Below, piece after piece: positions 43,666 to 54,600 of a stretch of DNA of 64,000 nucleotides. Source of the stretch: Phytophthora hibernalis (Eukaryota; Oomycota; Peronosporomycetes; Peronosporales; Peronosporaceae); assembly GCA_012656075.1 (NCBI GenBank), contig JAAKBF010000012.1:496001-560000 (forward strand). Direction: 5' to 3'. Numbering within the stretch: position 1 is the first letter of the stretch; every line of letters starts with the position of its first letter. A model generated the notes under the pieces. It ran no database searches. It had not been told where the DNA came from and saw only the letters and a program-made list of their open reading frames with translations. The position numbers and the translations under genes were made by a program.

Positions 43666-46273
43666 ATGGAGACGCCTCAGGTTACGCCTAAGTCTTCAGA
43701 CGAAGGCGATGTCGGGCGTGAAGTTTTTCCCACCACGGAAGGTCCTTTACGGCGAAAGTCCCTTTTGGCGAACACTACATGCACAACTGCTTCTACTAAA
43801 AAGGTTTACCCTGTAGATGCCGACGTTGAAACTCTGAGTGTTAAGAGCTCCAGTCTCGAGAAGAAATCGAGCAAATACACGAAAGCTCAAGCCCAAGCCA
43901 AACCCATTGGAAAACCGCATCAAAATGCCAACTCCACTGTACTTTCGGTTGTGATCGCCTTGGCAGTTTGTATCTGCTTGGCGTGGACTTTGTGGCTGAT
44001 TCTACTGAATGTCGCCCCTAACGAGACTGTGAATCGTGTCATGGATACGGAAACCTTCGACTACGGATCTTTCTGGCTCATGATTAAACCTTCCTCAGTT
44101 TTGGTGGATGTTACTACGTTGGGTCTCTGTTGTCGCTCTTGGATATCTTGCGGTTCTGCTCAAGATGATCGCTTCTAGTCGGCGTGACTCGAAACAAGCC
44201 TATGTTGTTAACAGTTCTGGAAAGAAAGTCCACTTTGCTGACAAAGTTGAGGCGGTGCTCAACGACGTGGATTCAAAGCAGAAGGGTACGAAAATGATTT
44301 CCACGGTGGTGAAGTTTGCGACTTCTCTTGCCGATGAAGAGAGCATGGCGAGGAAATATGTTGTAAGTACATTATGATGGCGTTATGAGATTGTTGATAG
44401 TTAATGGTGTGCTCACTTGCAGAAACTCGGTTTGAAATTTGGAGACTTGGCACTGGAAACCGTTCTCCTTTACCAAATGCTCGAATCTGGATCGCCCGCA
44501 CTACTTATTGGCATCTTTACGGTGATCGTCGCGTCCAATGCGTTATGTTGTGCGGTATTGATGTTCATTTCGTACGAGAAAGCACCACTTGCGGAGACTC
44601 TCATCGACATCATGTAAGTCAAATTGTTCATGAATGCTTTTATAGTTTCTAACACGGATTTATCAAACAGGTTTGATTTTCTCCTCGGCGTGGGTTGCCC
44701 CATTATCGTCCTTCTGTACTGCCTCTCTACTTTCACGTTCGATCGTGCAAAATTTGCCATCAACTTGGCCGTCTTTCCTGCAGGATGGTTTGAGCAGGGA
44801 GCTAGTGTTATCACAGACCCGGTGGAGACCGCGGTGATCTACAAAACCTCAAGTCTCTCCGGATCATGTCCGCGTTAGACTTCTTCACACGTATTAGCAT
44901 CAATTTAACGCTTTGTTACCGACTCCGCAACGTCGTAGAACTCATCAAGGACCCGAAAAAACAGCAGAGTAGCATCTATCCGAAGCGGAATCGTGTAGCA
45001 GTTGGAATTTTCGTGATTTTCGCAGCGTTTTTGGTGGTGTTTGTCGAGGAGAGTATGCGAACTTCGGGTGTAGCCTGTCAACCGCATCCAGAGTGCGTCG
45101 TGAAAGCACGAAGATGGATCAGCCTCAAGATCGATTCGTTAACGCAATGTCCATGCATCATACTGATTGATCGAGATATTGCACCGAAAACCTACGAAGA
45201 GTGGGAAAATCCAACAAACGTGACAGACAAAGTAGCCCAACTTTCTGTGACGGAGATCTGCAAACAATTCAAGTGACGAACCGCAATTTTCCATCTTTTC
45301 CAGATGAACTACGTCACTGCACGAATTTGAGGCATCTGTACGACACTATTAGTTCCAGTCTTCTACTTTGAAGTATTGTTTTATCCCCGAGACTGATATT
45401 TTTACTGGTTTCAGATCACTGGAGTACACCCACACGCAAATCTTTCCCGACTGGGTTAACGAGTTCAAGAAACTCGAGTACTTGTAAGTTTTTATGTTGC
45501 CTGTGATGATTATTCTCAAGGAACTAACTTGTTGTGAAATACGTAGGCATGTTGAAAGTAAATTTTCCAGTCCCGTGGTGGTCCTACCTGACGATATGTT
45601 CGATGATATGGCTTCACTCACGTTCATTCACTTTGCAGCGTTCGCTCCCATGACTAAACTACCTTCATTCTGGGGACTCACAAACCTCAAATCCCTTACC
45701 TTAGCGTGCTTTCTCGTCCTTGAGGAAGTTCCCGATTTCGATCACCTCCAGAATCTCGAGCGTTTGGTTCTCGCGTCCATGCCTGCGATGTATACTTTAC
45801 CTGACTTTTCTTTCGCTACCCATCTCAAGTCTTTCGCAGTTTCCGATCGTGGTGCGTGGTGTTGCAATGGGTTTCTAGGCGAATGCGATCTTGCAGATGC
45901 CAAGTGTGGTGTGCATCCCGTGTGGGGAAATCCCGCAGTTTCGTGTTTGGATCCCGATCGTAAGGACAACATTGCAACCGACGCAACGTTAGCTGCAGTA
46001 AAGAAGTTTTCATCAACCATTTGTGGTCCGAACCTCGGCGTAGGAGTGTTAGAAGGCCCACCTACGCCAGAGCTTATGGCCCCGTGCAACGGGACAATGC
46101 ATCAGCAGTGTGAATGGCCCGGTGGTGTGGAGGCCATGTGCTATAACGCAAGATTTATGGGGATCGCTTGCACTGCGAACCCCCTCCCGATTGAAATGCG
46201 ACGACGGCAGATTGCACAAGGCGTAGGTGATGCGTGTGATCCTGAAATTGAAGGGTGGTTGGGCTGCAAGTAA
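43666..46273 (+). pseudogene. WLGC-type LRR multi-pass membrane protein, copy F
   Basis: Five exons: 43666-44362, 44423-44613, 44671-45337, 45415-45483 and 45547-46273, coding for about 780 residues. A cytosolic, basic and Ser/Thr-rich N-terminus (with DEGDVGREVF) is followed by about six hydrophobic spans (VVIALAVCICLAWTLW first, VGIFVIFAAFLVVFV last). Then the Cys-rich linker (QCPCIILIDRDIAPKT), LRRs (LTNLKSLTLACFLVLEEVP, LQNLERLVLASMPAMYTLP) and a C-terminal cysteine module (CYNARFMGIACTANPLPIEM, then DPEIEGWLGCK). Frame breaks near 44130 (two bases short in a CT repeat), 44847 (A run) and 45252 (G run). It is the most complete 3' half of the cluster. Ligand and function are unknown. Confidence 0.8.
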
Positions 46274-46910
46274 CATCGCTTCCTCTAACGGAGCACTAAA
46301 TTGTTAAGAGTTTTACATGAAAATGAGAAATTATTGATACAGCTGGCCTAGCGGGTGTTTTGAGTTTCCCTAACGAATGATATCTCACTCAACATCAGTA
46401 GATTGTCCGATGATAGTAGGTGCGAGTAACTTGATAGTTTAAAGCCGACAACCCATTTGCACTTACTACTTCCTGAAATAGTAACTTAGATCGAGGTTGT
46501 GAGGTTTTCAAAACTTCAAGTCATGCTCCATTTGTCCGCTTTCAGTAAATCGACATCAAGCTAGAAGAAACGAGAAGGCGGACAATTCACTGCGACAATA
46601 TGTTCAGCAGTTTGAACATGAAACAAACGGACCCAAAAGAGCTCCTAGAGATTTGCAATGACAACCGAAGACGCGAAAGTTGACACCAGGGTACTTCAGG
46701 TGTCAGCTATACGGACGATTGACGGGCCAACGGAGATCATTGATTCTGGGTGCGGATTAAAATCTCGTGTGAAAGGGCTGACCTCCTGGTGTGGGTCTGA
46801 CTTCAGTGGATTTGGCACCGGCACGGTTGAATCACTATGTTTTTACCTGTTTTAATTACATGTATAATAGCTGTATACGTTGGACGGGTGGATACATTAA
46901 TCACCCATAA
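46274..46910. other. Intergenic before the Tc1 element
   Basis: A 65-codon open frame at 46658-46855 has no recognisable feature. Nothing else is supported. Confidence 0.4.
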
Positions 46911-48499
46911 TACAGTGCGGGCGGAAATTATACTGCCACCCAGTTTTCCCGCGATATTTCAACCAATAATGAGCTTCAAAACGCGCTTAGACCAATGAAA
47001 ATGCCACAACAAAACAAAGCGAATGGCGGTCGTTTGACGCCATTCGGCGTTCCGCAGCTTTGTCAACAGCAGAAAGAGTGCCGCGGCCACTGCTCTAGGC
47101 GGCTATTAATATACTGCCACCCCGCCTTTCAGCAGGTTAGCCGCGTAGTTATCCACTAAGCTTCAGATATGTTGCAGAATGTGTACTAACGCATCTATGC
47201 GTGTGTCGTATGCTTTATGGTTGATAGAATTAGTGGTGTTCTGCATGCCGAGAGGTCGGTCACTGACTGAGAAGGAGAAGGGGGAAATTGGAGCTCTCCG
47301 CAAGTGCGGCTTGAGCGAGCGAGCTATTTCGAGGACTCTAAAGCGTTCTAGACCGCTTGTGCACGCTTTTCTCGCCGACCCGGACTCCTACAACACCAAC
47401 AAACGGTCCAGGCGGCCGCCGAAGCTTACCGTCACGGCCAAGCGGCGGTTGTTTCGAGAGGCTTCCAAGGGCCGTTTGAGCGCCCCAAAGCTTCAAAAGC
47501 AACTGGAATTGCCCATTAGCGCTCGCCGAATCCGAGAGCTGCTTCAAAAGAGCCCAGAGTTCAAGTACGAGAAACGTATGGCGACTCCCGTGCTTCCCAG
47601 GAAGCACAAGGAAAATCGCCTCAAGTGGGCGCGTGAGAAGGTGACCTGGGACGCTGCAAAGTGGTCTCAGGTCGTCTTTTCAGATGAGAAGAAGTTCAAC
47701 TTAGATGGCCTTGACGGCCTACAGTTCTACTGGCACGATTTGAGGTTCGAACCGCAGATCTACTCTCGTCGCCAAAACGGAGGAGGAAGCGTGATGGTGT
47801 GGGGTGCATTTTGTGCCAAGGGAAAGAGTGAGTTGGTGATTCTGGAAGGCTCGCAGAACAGCGAGGTTACATCTACACGTTGTCGGAGTATTTGCTGCCA
47901 TTTTTGGATCGTGTCTACGGTCGAGAGTGCATTTTCCAGCAGGACAATGCATCCATTCACTCATCCCGGGCCACTAAGGGCTTCCTTGAGGAAGAAAATG
48001 TGACGGTGATGGAGTGGCCAGCGAAGTCGCCGGACCTAAATCCGATAGAGAACATGTGGGGCGTGCTTGCACGGGCCGTGTATGCGAATGGGCGTCAGTT
48101 TGAGACTCGAGACACTCTGATAGCGACTATCAAGACATGCTGGGAAGAAATCACGTCAGCGTACATGATTAAGCTGCTTGATTCAATGCCTAAGAGGTGC
48201 GTCGCTGTGTTGGAGCTTCAGGAGCAAAGACAAAGTACTAGCTGGCTCTCAGGACACCCAGGGCACCATAAACGGCAATAAATAACTAGTGGCAGTATAG
48301 TTATCGCCGTACGCGTTGAAGTTGAAGTTGACATTTCTGACGAAAACGCAGCATGTTTAAATTGAAATCAAGCACGAGAACCGCCATTCGCTTTGTTTTG
48401 TTGTGGCATTTTCATTGGTCTAAGCGCGTTTTGAAGCTCATTATTGGTTGAAATATCGCGGGAAAACTGGGTGGCAGTATAATTTCCGCCCGCACTGTA
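46911..48499 (+). mobile_element. Tc1-like transposon with 118-bp perfect TIRs
   Basis: Element 46913-48497 (1585 bp) between TA dinucleotides at 46911-46912 and 48498-48499. The terminal inverted repeats 46913-47030 and 48380-48497 match perfectly over 118 bp and start CAGTGCGGGCGGAAATTATA. It carries one transposase gene with a single frame break. Perfect TIRs and near-intact coding mean a recent insertion. Confidence 0.92.
47245..48281 (+). pseudogene. Tc1 transposase, DD34E, one frameshift
   Basis: Starts at the Met at 47245 (MPRGRSLTEKEKGEIGALR); a longer open frame from 47179 lacks family support. The N-terminal half has two helix-turn-helix parts (LSERAISRTLKRS and a second around ISARRIRELLQK). 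The DDE core has Asp in VVFSDEKKFNLDG, Asp in CIFQQDNASIHSS and Glu in SPDLNPIENMWG, with 34 residues between the last two, so it is DD34E like Tc1 itself. The frame changes near 47865 (one base missing before the GYIYTLSEYLLP segment) and then runs to TAA at 48279-48281. No intron is seen. Only one base separates it from an apparently complete gene. Confidence 0.88.
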
Positions 48500-49297
48500 T
48501 TATATTTTCTTAACCGTACTTATTTGATAGCAACATTTGGCTCGCCCCACGTTATTTTTAAATCCCCAAATTTGATATCTGAAACGTTTAAAGGGGTGAA
48601 ACAACCGCGCGTGGTGCACACCCCAGTGGGTTTGTTCACTTCGCTGTTTGAAGAGAAGACGAGCAGCTCCAGCGGCGGTTCTAGCGATAGTGGGGGCGAC
48701 AACGAGTATTTGTACGTGAAATGCCTACACCCGGCGCTGTGTCTACTCCATACTAATTGTTTCGGGTTTGATGCAGCGATGTATGCTTGTGTGTAGATTA
48801 ATTTTGAGAGAGCTTCCTACCGTTGCGACTGCAAGGATTTCATGGTGAGCGCGTGCGTGCTGTCGCGCACCTGCCTTCCAGCGGGGCGGCTAGCTTGCTT
48901 GCTGTTCGTAGGAGTAGGGACTTGTAGGAGACGCTCGCGGATTAATCAAATAAATGTATAAGATTTCCGTTAGCTCCTTTGGTTACTAGGAGGTAGATTC
49001 ACGACTGACTAAAGCTCGGGTGCGTCGGCCTTCGCACCGCGCGCACCCGTACGCACGACAAACCTCATGGTTACTCACCTGGCGCTCCTGGCGCGCCCTC
49101 CGTCCTCCGGAGTGACCCTCCGTCCTTGTTCCGAGCCGCGGCGGCGCTCTGGGCGCCCGAGCCCTCCGTCCTTGGCCGCTGGATGCTCCGTCGTTGCTCT
49201 ACGGCTTGCTGCTTCCGTGGAATGTCTTCAAATGCCACCCCTGCGCCATCTTTTGGGGTGGACACCGGGTCCCAAAGTGGCCAAACAGTGGCACATA
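48500..49297. other. Intergenic with one orphan open frame
   Basis: A 90-codon frame at 48524-48796 (Ser/Gly-rich middle, SSSSGGSSDSGGDN) could be a fragment of a larger protein. 48960-49297 is GC-rich, with no assignable gene. Confidence 0.35.
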
Positions 49298-50453
49298 TCA
49301 GGCGCGATACGCTTTGTGCTGAGCGACCGTTGGACGATCGGGCGGGCCTCCTGGTACGTCTTGCTCCCGCTGCGGTGCGGGACATCCTCCCCGACTACCC
49401 TTTTGCCGTCCTCGGCAAGTCTTGAGCTCTCGCAGGAACCGCACGATCAACTGTTCCTCCTCGTCGAAGTCGTCGGGGATGGCGGCGACTACAGGAATTG
49501 CAGCTTCGATGTCTTCGCACTGCGCTTCCTGGAAGTCCTCCGATTCCTCGGAGACCTGCAAGCGTTTCAAGCTAGCAGCTTCTTGCCGTTCGCGTCTCGA
49601 AGAGTTCGTCTGAACGCTTTGCGAGGCGTCGAGTATTAAGACTCCGAGAGCGATGGCTTGTAGTTGGCCATCGCCATCGCTCAGACGCCACCCGTGCGTT
49701 TGTAGACCCGCAGCGAAGATGCCGGCGCTAGCGTATCGCCCCACGGCACCCAATCCAGCGCGAAGTCCCAAATACTCAGACAGCCCACCGCCACGGCGAC
49801 TCCAGTAGTGCCACATAGCAGGAACTCAAGTAGGTCGTAAGTCGCCATGGGTATGTGCACCATCATCGATAGGAAGAATAGAAGCCCCCAGCAGACCCCA
49901 TGGGCGACAGCGAAGCAGCGGTCCCACACAGCGATTATGGCTCCCATCGAAGCCCACCAGTAGCGAGCGCAGGAGCGTCCCGTGCGCAGCAGCAAATCCG
50001 GAATGAAGCTGCTTCGCATCTGGTGGAACGATTTCCACCAGCTGCGAAGAATTCGGACGTAGCGACCGTAAGCCTCCTCGTTTTCCATCAGCTCTTGGAC
50101 CGGCACGGCGAACAGGGAGCTCCATAGCACGTAGGCGTAGTCGATGCCCTGCAGTCGTCGTAGCTCTGGGTTGCAGAGCACCTCTTGGTAGCGGGAGATG
50201 AAAGCACATCCCATGCTTCCGTTCAGGTACGCTACTCGCCACGCTTCCTTCAGGAACGTCCAAGCGACGTTGCGTATCGGGGTCGAAAGTACCCAAGTGG
50301 CGATGCAGCAAAAGCCAGCTGCGCAGTAGGCGGGTAGCAGCTCGATCCGAGCGTGTTCCCAAGGCCTACGGCCGCTTGCAAATCCATGTCGAAGCGGGGT
50401 CGTTCGGTAGAAGGCGAGTTGCAGAGTGCCACATGGCCAAGTACGTTCTCCAC
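49298..50453 (-). pseudogene. Unrecognised multi-pass membrane protein, broken
   Basis: Minus-strand coding region in three frames, probable start at 50453 (MENVLGHVALCNS). Hydrophobic segments: about 50320-50280 (YCAAGFCCIATWVL), about 49920-49850 (VCWGLLFFLSMMVHIPMATY) and about 49830-49760 (LLCGTTGVAVAVGCLSIWDF). Between them is a soluble stretch rich in Trp/Arg (RYVRILRSWWKSFHQ). After a stop near 49681 an acidic, Glu/Asp-rich tail continues in another frame (SEESEDFQEAQCEDIEAA) with DDFDEEEQLIVRFLREL. I do not recognise the family. It is divergent from the gene at 50746 with about 290 bp between, and may share a promoter or an origin with it, for example as two genes of one mobile element. 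Confidence 0.4.
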
Positions 50454-50745
50454 AAACCGTTCGTGGGACCAGTCACTCAGCTCTAAGCGTCACGTGCTCT
50501 CCATCGCCTCGAAGGTGGGGCACCCATGTAGTAGCCGGGTTGAGCCTTTGACAGGGTCCGATTCGGTCAGCGATCGACTTACGCCCATCAAGTCCACGGC
50601 TTCACTTTTCTTCGTACTTTCTGGACCCAGTCGCAGCGTTCCCGTTCTTCTGGGAGACATCAGCACCTGTCTCTCATTCACGGCTTCGAAAGAGCCACCA
50701 CGAGACCTCACTCACCAACCTACCAGCTACCCACGAGAGCACGAG

Positions 50746-52130
50746 ATGGCCGACAACAAGGCCGACCTGCTGAAGCGTCTGCAAGGGCTGATTGACGCAG
50801 AGGAGGAGGACGCGGCTCAAGCTCCCACCGCCATCGCTCTGAAAGAGGCGAAGGTAGCGTTCTTCACGGAGTTCCGGCGAGTCCTCGCCGCCAATGAGGG
50901 TTCTCTCGGGCTCGAGATCCTAGACGACATCGCTGAGCCCGTGATCGACGAGACGGGAAAGGCCGACGAAGCATTGAGCGGGGTGATTGTGATCCAGCCC
51001 AGTCCAGCCCGACAGCGCGCCAGCACAGGACCGACGGCCCATCCTCGGTTCTCAGTCTCTGCTTCTGCCCCCACTCCCGCTCGCGCCACGTTGCCGTTTA
51101 ATTTTGAGCTCGCGGACAAGACGCCCGACGCCGTTCGCGACGAGCTGATCAGGATTTACCAGGAGGCGATCGACTTGAAGGTCTCGCCGCACGAGAGGGC
51201 GTACTCCTGGGTGGGCGTTCGCCTCTGGTACAACCCGTCGAAATACCCCGCGCTGCACCTCGCCCACTGGCGATTCTGGATGGCCCACCGTCCGACGTTC
51301 TGGGAGTGGGGCCTGAACGTTCCTTTGGGGTCGCAATCGGCTCAAGGTCAACGGTGCAAGCACAAGATGGCGACGTCCAGCGAGCGCCTGCGATTTACGA
51401 GCTTGTGCATCGAGTACTGGGGTTACTACGGGTTTATTCGTCGTCTCGAGCTCAGCAAGAACTACCAACTGTTTTGGTGGGGCGGGCAGCCCGGCAAAAA
51501 CTCGGCCGTTGCGAAGAGCTACTCGGGACCCACGATCTCGAGCCTCACGGACCTGTGCCGACGCGATCGAGTTGCGTTCGAGGTGAAGGTTGCGAATCCT
51601 CTGAAGCCTTTCGAGCTAGACACCGGGAGCTTTGAGAATTTACCCGTGCTGTTAGAGCTCATCAACGCTCTCGACTCTGACTCCATGAAAGAGGAGAACC
51701 GTCTCAGCGACAAGGCGTTGGCTCGCGTCCTTCTCGACATCTCGTCGACTCGCAACGTCCCGCAGTACTGGGTAGGGGACCGCACGGCAGGCGCCTGAAA
51801 GAAGATCTGTGAGAGCAACCGCATCCAGAAGGTCCAAGACCGGATGGGACCCAAGCTCCGCTCCGGCAAGTACGTCTGTCCCCAGATTCCGCCGCTCACC
51901 AAGAAGGAGGCCAAAACCCCTGGGTACGCTCGTTTCCAACATGCGGACGACTCGTACACGGCCCAAGGTTCGGGTGATTCAACAGTCAACAGGAGTTCGA
52001 CCTCACAGTCAAGAAGGTCAGTGGCAAGAAGCGTGACGCTCGAGCCAGCGACACCGCCGCCAAGGACGCCAAGAAGAAGCCTGCTCGTAAGAAGACCAAG
52101 GCGAACCCGCCGGCTTCCGACTCCGACTAG
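50746..52130 (+). pseudogene. Unrecognised gag-like or nuclear protein with basic tail
   Basis: Starts MADNKADLLKRLQGLIDAEE at 50746 and reads 350 codons to TGA at 51796-51798. The same frame continues (KKICESNRIQKVQDRMG) to about 51950. A shift then leads to a very basic tail (VSGKKRDARASDTAAKDAK, then KKKPARKKTKANPP) ending at TAG 52128-52130. The central part has a Trp-rich patch (RAYSWVGVRLWYNP, LAHWRFWMAHRPTFWEWG). A capsid-like body with a Lys-rich nucleic-acid-binding tail would fit a retroelement gag, and gypsy pol fragments lie next door. There is no zinc knuckle, though, and I recognise no family. The in-frame region upstream from 50353 overlaps the opposite gene and is unlikely to be coding. 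Confidence 0.45.
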
Positions 52131-52383
52131 CAGTCATTTTTGTTTTTGTTTTTCTTCGAGAGTCCACAGCGTAGTTTCATATATCAGCACGGAGCGTAGT
52201 TTCATATATAAACATAAACACGGTACCAAACCGGTGCTTTTCCATTCATAATGCAAATTCAAATTTCGAAGAGTTCTCCATGTGTCACGCTTAGAGAGTT
52301 CCGGACTGTCCGTCGCCATTCAGTAGCGACCCAAGACAGTTAACTTAGCGTTTCACTCAGAGTCCTCGACAGTCCGTCGCCTT
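52131..52383. repeat. Short direct repeats between tail-to-tail coding regions
   Basis: 52159-52178 and 52191-52210 share GCGTAGTTTCATATAT. 52292-52335 and 52360-52400 are two imperfect copies containing AGTCCGTCGCC and GCGACCC. They may belong to an LTR or 3' region of the minus-strand retroelement. LTR ends cannot be defined. Confidence 0.45.
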
Positions 52384-54600
52384 TTAGTTGCGACCCGAGA
52401 CGGTCTCGTGAGTGCTAAAGAGCAACTCATCTTCATCGACAGCAGCGTTCGCTTCTTCCAGTCGAACACTCCGTCTCAATGCGGGCAAATCAGCCTCAGC
52501 CCTGCGCTCATTTTCGAACGCCCGTATAAGCACGGCGCAGTCCGGCAGGAGCGTAGTCGTAGGCCGCCAACACGTTTCGTAAGTCACCGTGAACACCCAG
52601 TACTGCTCCACTCGGTTCTTCTTGCGCTTGGCCAGTATGTCCACCACGGGTGAGCTCACGCCGGAGTAAGCAGTTCCCTCGCCTCCAATACTCAGGCGCT
52701 CCACGTAGCTCGTCGAAGGTAGGTCGTCTTCGTCCAAAGGGCCATCGTCATCCTGTCCAGGTTGGGTGTACTTCCGCCGGCACCTCGGAGGGAAAGGACG
52801 ACTCCAACGTCCCTTGAACTTCTTGAGGCGGTTCACATTTACTGTGACGACCTTCTTCGGGTGAGTCGGAATGGCAACGCTGTAAGCGTTCTCGGCTACC
52901 GTCCCCGTGATCCGGTACGGTCCGTGCCTAACAAACTCCAGCTTCTTCGTCTTTCGTTCACCGCGACGAGCTCTGAAGTACTGGTAGACCCATACAGCGT
53001 CTCCTTCCGTAAAAGTAGTCACGACTTGACCTCCCAGACGACGTCCATGTCGGTCTTGGTCTTTAGAAGCTGCCTTTCCACCACCGCCGCGTGTCCCGAA
53101 GCGAGAGATAGAGATGCCTCCGGTAGGCTGCGACTTCGTTACTCTTCCAGTCTGAGTTAGTGTTCAAAAACGCTAGGTCCAAAGGCAATACTGCACAAGC
53201 TGAAAAGGGCGAATCGCCCAACGCTTCGTGGTACGAAGTGCGGTAGGCGAACAGCACGCGAGGCAAGTAGAGATCCCAATCGATCTGCGCCTCGCTCACG
53301 AACATACGCAGCATTCCAAGCAGTGTCCCGTTAAAGCGCTCCACCAGTCCTTGAGTCTGCGGGTGGTAAACAGCTCCACAGAGCTTTTTGATACCCAGCG
53401 TTTCGTAGAAGCTTTGGGCCAATTCCGAGATAAAGTTGGACCCGCGATCGCTGAGTAAGCGTTCAGGAACACTATGTCTGGAGATGACCTCGTCGACCAT
53501 CACGTTTACAAATGTGAGCGTGTCGAGCGTAGCTACAGGAAATGCCTCGACCCAGCGCGTGAAGTAGTCGGCGAACACTAAGATGAACTTGTTGACCCGA
53601 GGTGTTGTAACCAACGAGCCCATGGCATCGACTACTAGCAACGAGAAGGGTCCGGACAGCACTTGAACGGGCATCCGTTGCATTAACCCGTTCTTCCATG
53701 GGCGGTATCCTTTTCCACTGCCGCAAGTAGCACAGGCTCGAACGTACTCCTCCACATCCTTTCTCCAACCCTGCCAGTAGGCGTGTTTCCGCACACGGTC
53801 GATCGTCTTCTTCAGGCCGGCATGGGCCGTCAGGACGTCCGAGTGACAGTAGTGAAGCACCGTTTCCACGAACGAGATGGGTATCACAGGTACGCTAAGT
53901 GTCCGAGCATGACTGGCACGGGCTCGTAAGTGAACGCGTCTCATCAGGACACCGTTCCTTACTTTATAGTGAGGCGCCATCTGCAGAATCCTGACTCGCA
54001 GTTGAGAGTCCAGGGCCAGCGCACCGTCCTCCAAGAAGGCAATCAGAGCTTGATCCACGGAGTAAGGCGTTGCTCTCCCACAAACCGCTCCTGGTCAAAT
54101 CCAAATTCGTCAAGCGGCGAAGCCACGACGGGTTGTGCCAGTCCAGCTTCTTCTTCCTCATCTGCAATGACTTCGGGAGAGGCGCCATCGGATGTAGCCT
54201 CGCGAGCATCCACGGTGCGGCTCTCCCCGACCTCGACGGAACCACCCCCTGGAACATCATCTCCTGCGTCCTCAAGGTGCGGCGGGCGAGTTGTTCACCC
54301 CTCCCCGACTTCAACGCGACCCTCGTCTCCCGATCCAGCATCGTTCAGTAGATCGGCCATGGCCAGAGCGTTTATGGTGGCCTTGTGAAGTCGCGAGAGT
54401 CCATCGGCGTGCCCCATCGACGTGCCAGCCTTGTGGAACACCTTGAAGCGTAACTGGGACAATTCCATTGCCCACCTAGCGAGTTTAGCGTTGCTGGTGC
54501 GGTTCGTCTCGTTGAACACCCAGACCAGCACCTTGTGGTCCGTGTAGAGGTCGAATTCTTGCCGGTTAAGGTAACAGCGGATACCCACGGTGTTGAAAAA
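52384..54600 (-). pseudogene. Ty3/gypsy pol fragment: RNase H, integrase, chromodomain-like
   Basis: Minus strand. RNase H, truncated at its N-terminus, at about 54590-54400 (FDLYTDHKVLVWVF, FHKAGTSMGHADGLSRL). Integrase at 54058-53063: zinc-binding HHCC part (HYCHSDVLTAHAGLKKT to CATCGSGKGY), then the DDE core with Asp in LLVVDAMGSL, Asp in LLSDRGSNFISE and Glu in GLVERFNGTLLG. The C-terminal part at 53022-52384 has an SH3-like segment (EGDAVWVYQYFRA, then the FVRHGPYRITG segment) and a Trp-containing chromodomain-like stretch (EQYWVFTVTYETCWRP). Frame changes between pieces. An old copy of a chromovirus-type LTR retrotransposon; no LTRs could be defined. Confidence 0.85.

Noticed and set aside
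50353..50745. N-terminal extension of the 50.7-kb protein
   Set aside because: The stretch is antisense to the start of the divergent gene and lacks a convincing start context; the Met at 50746 is preferred.
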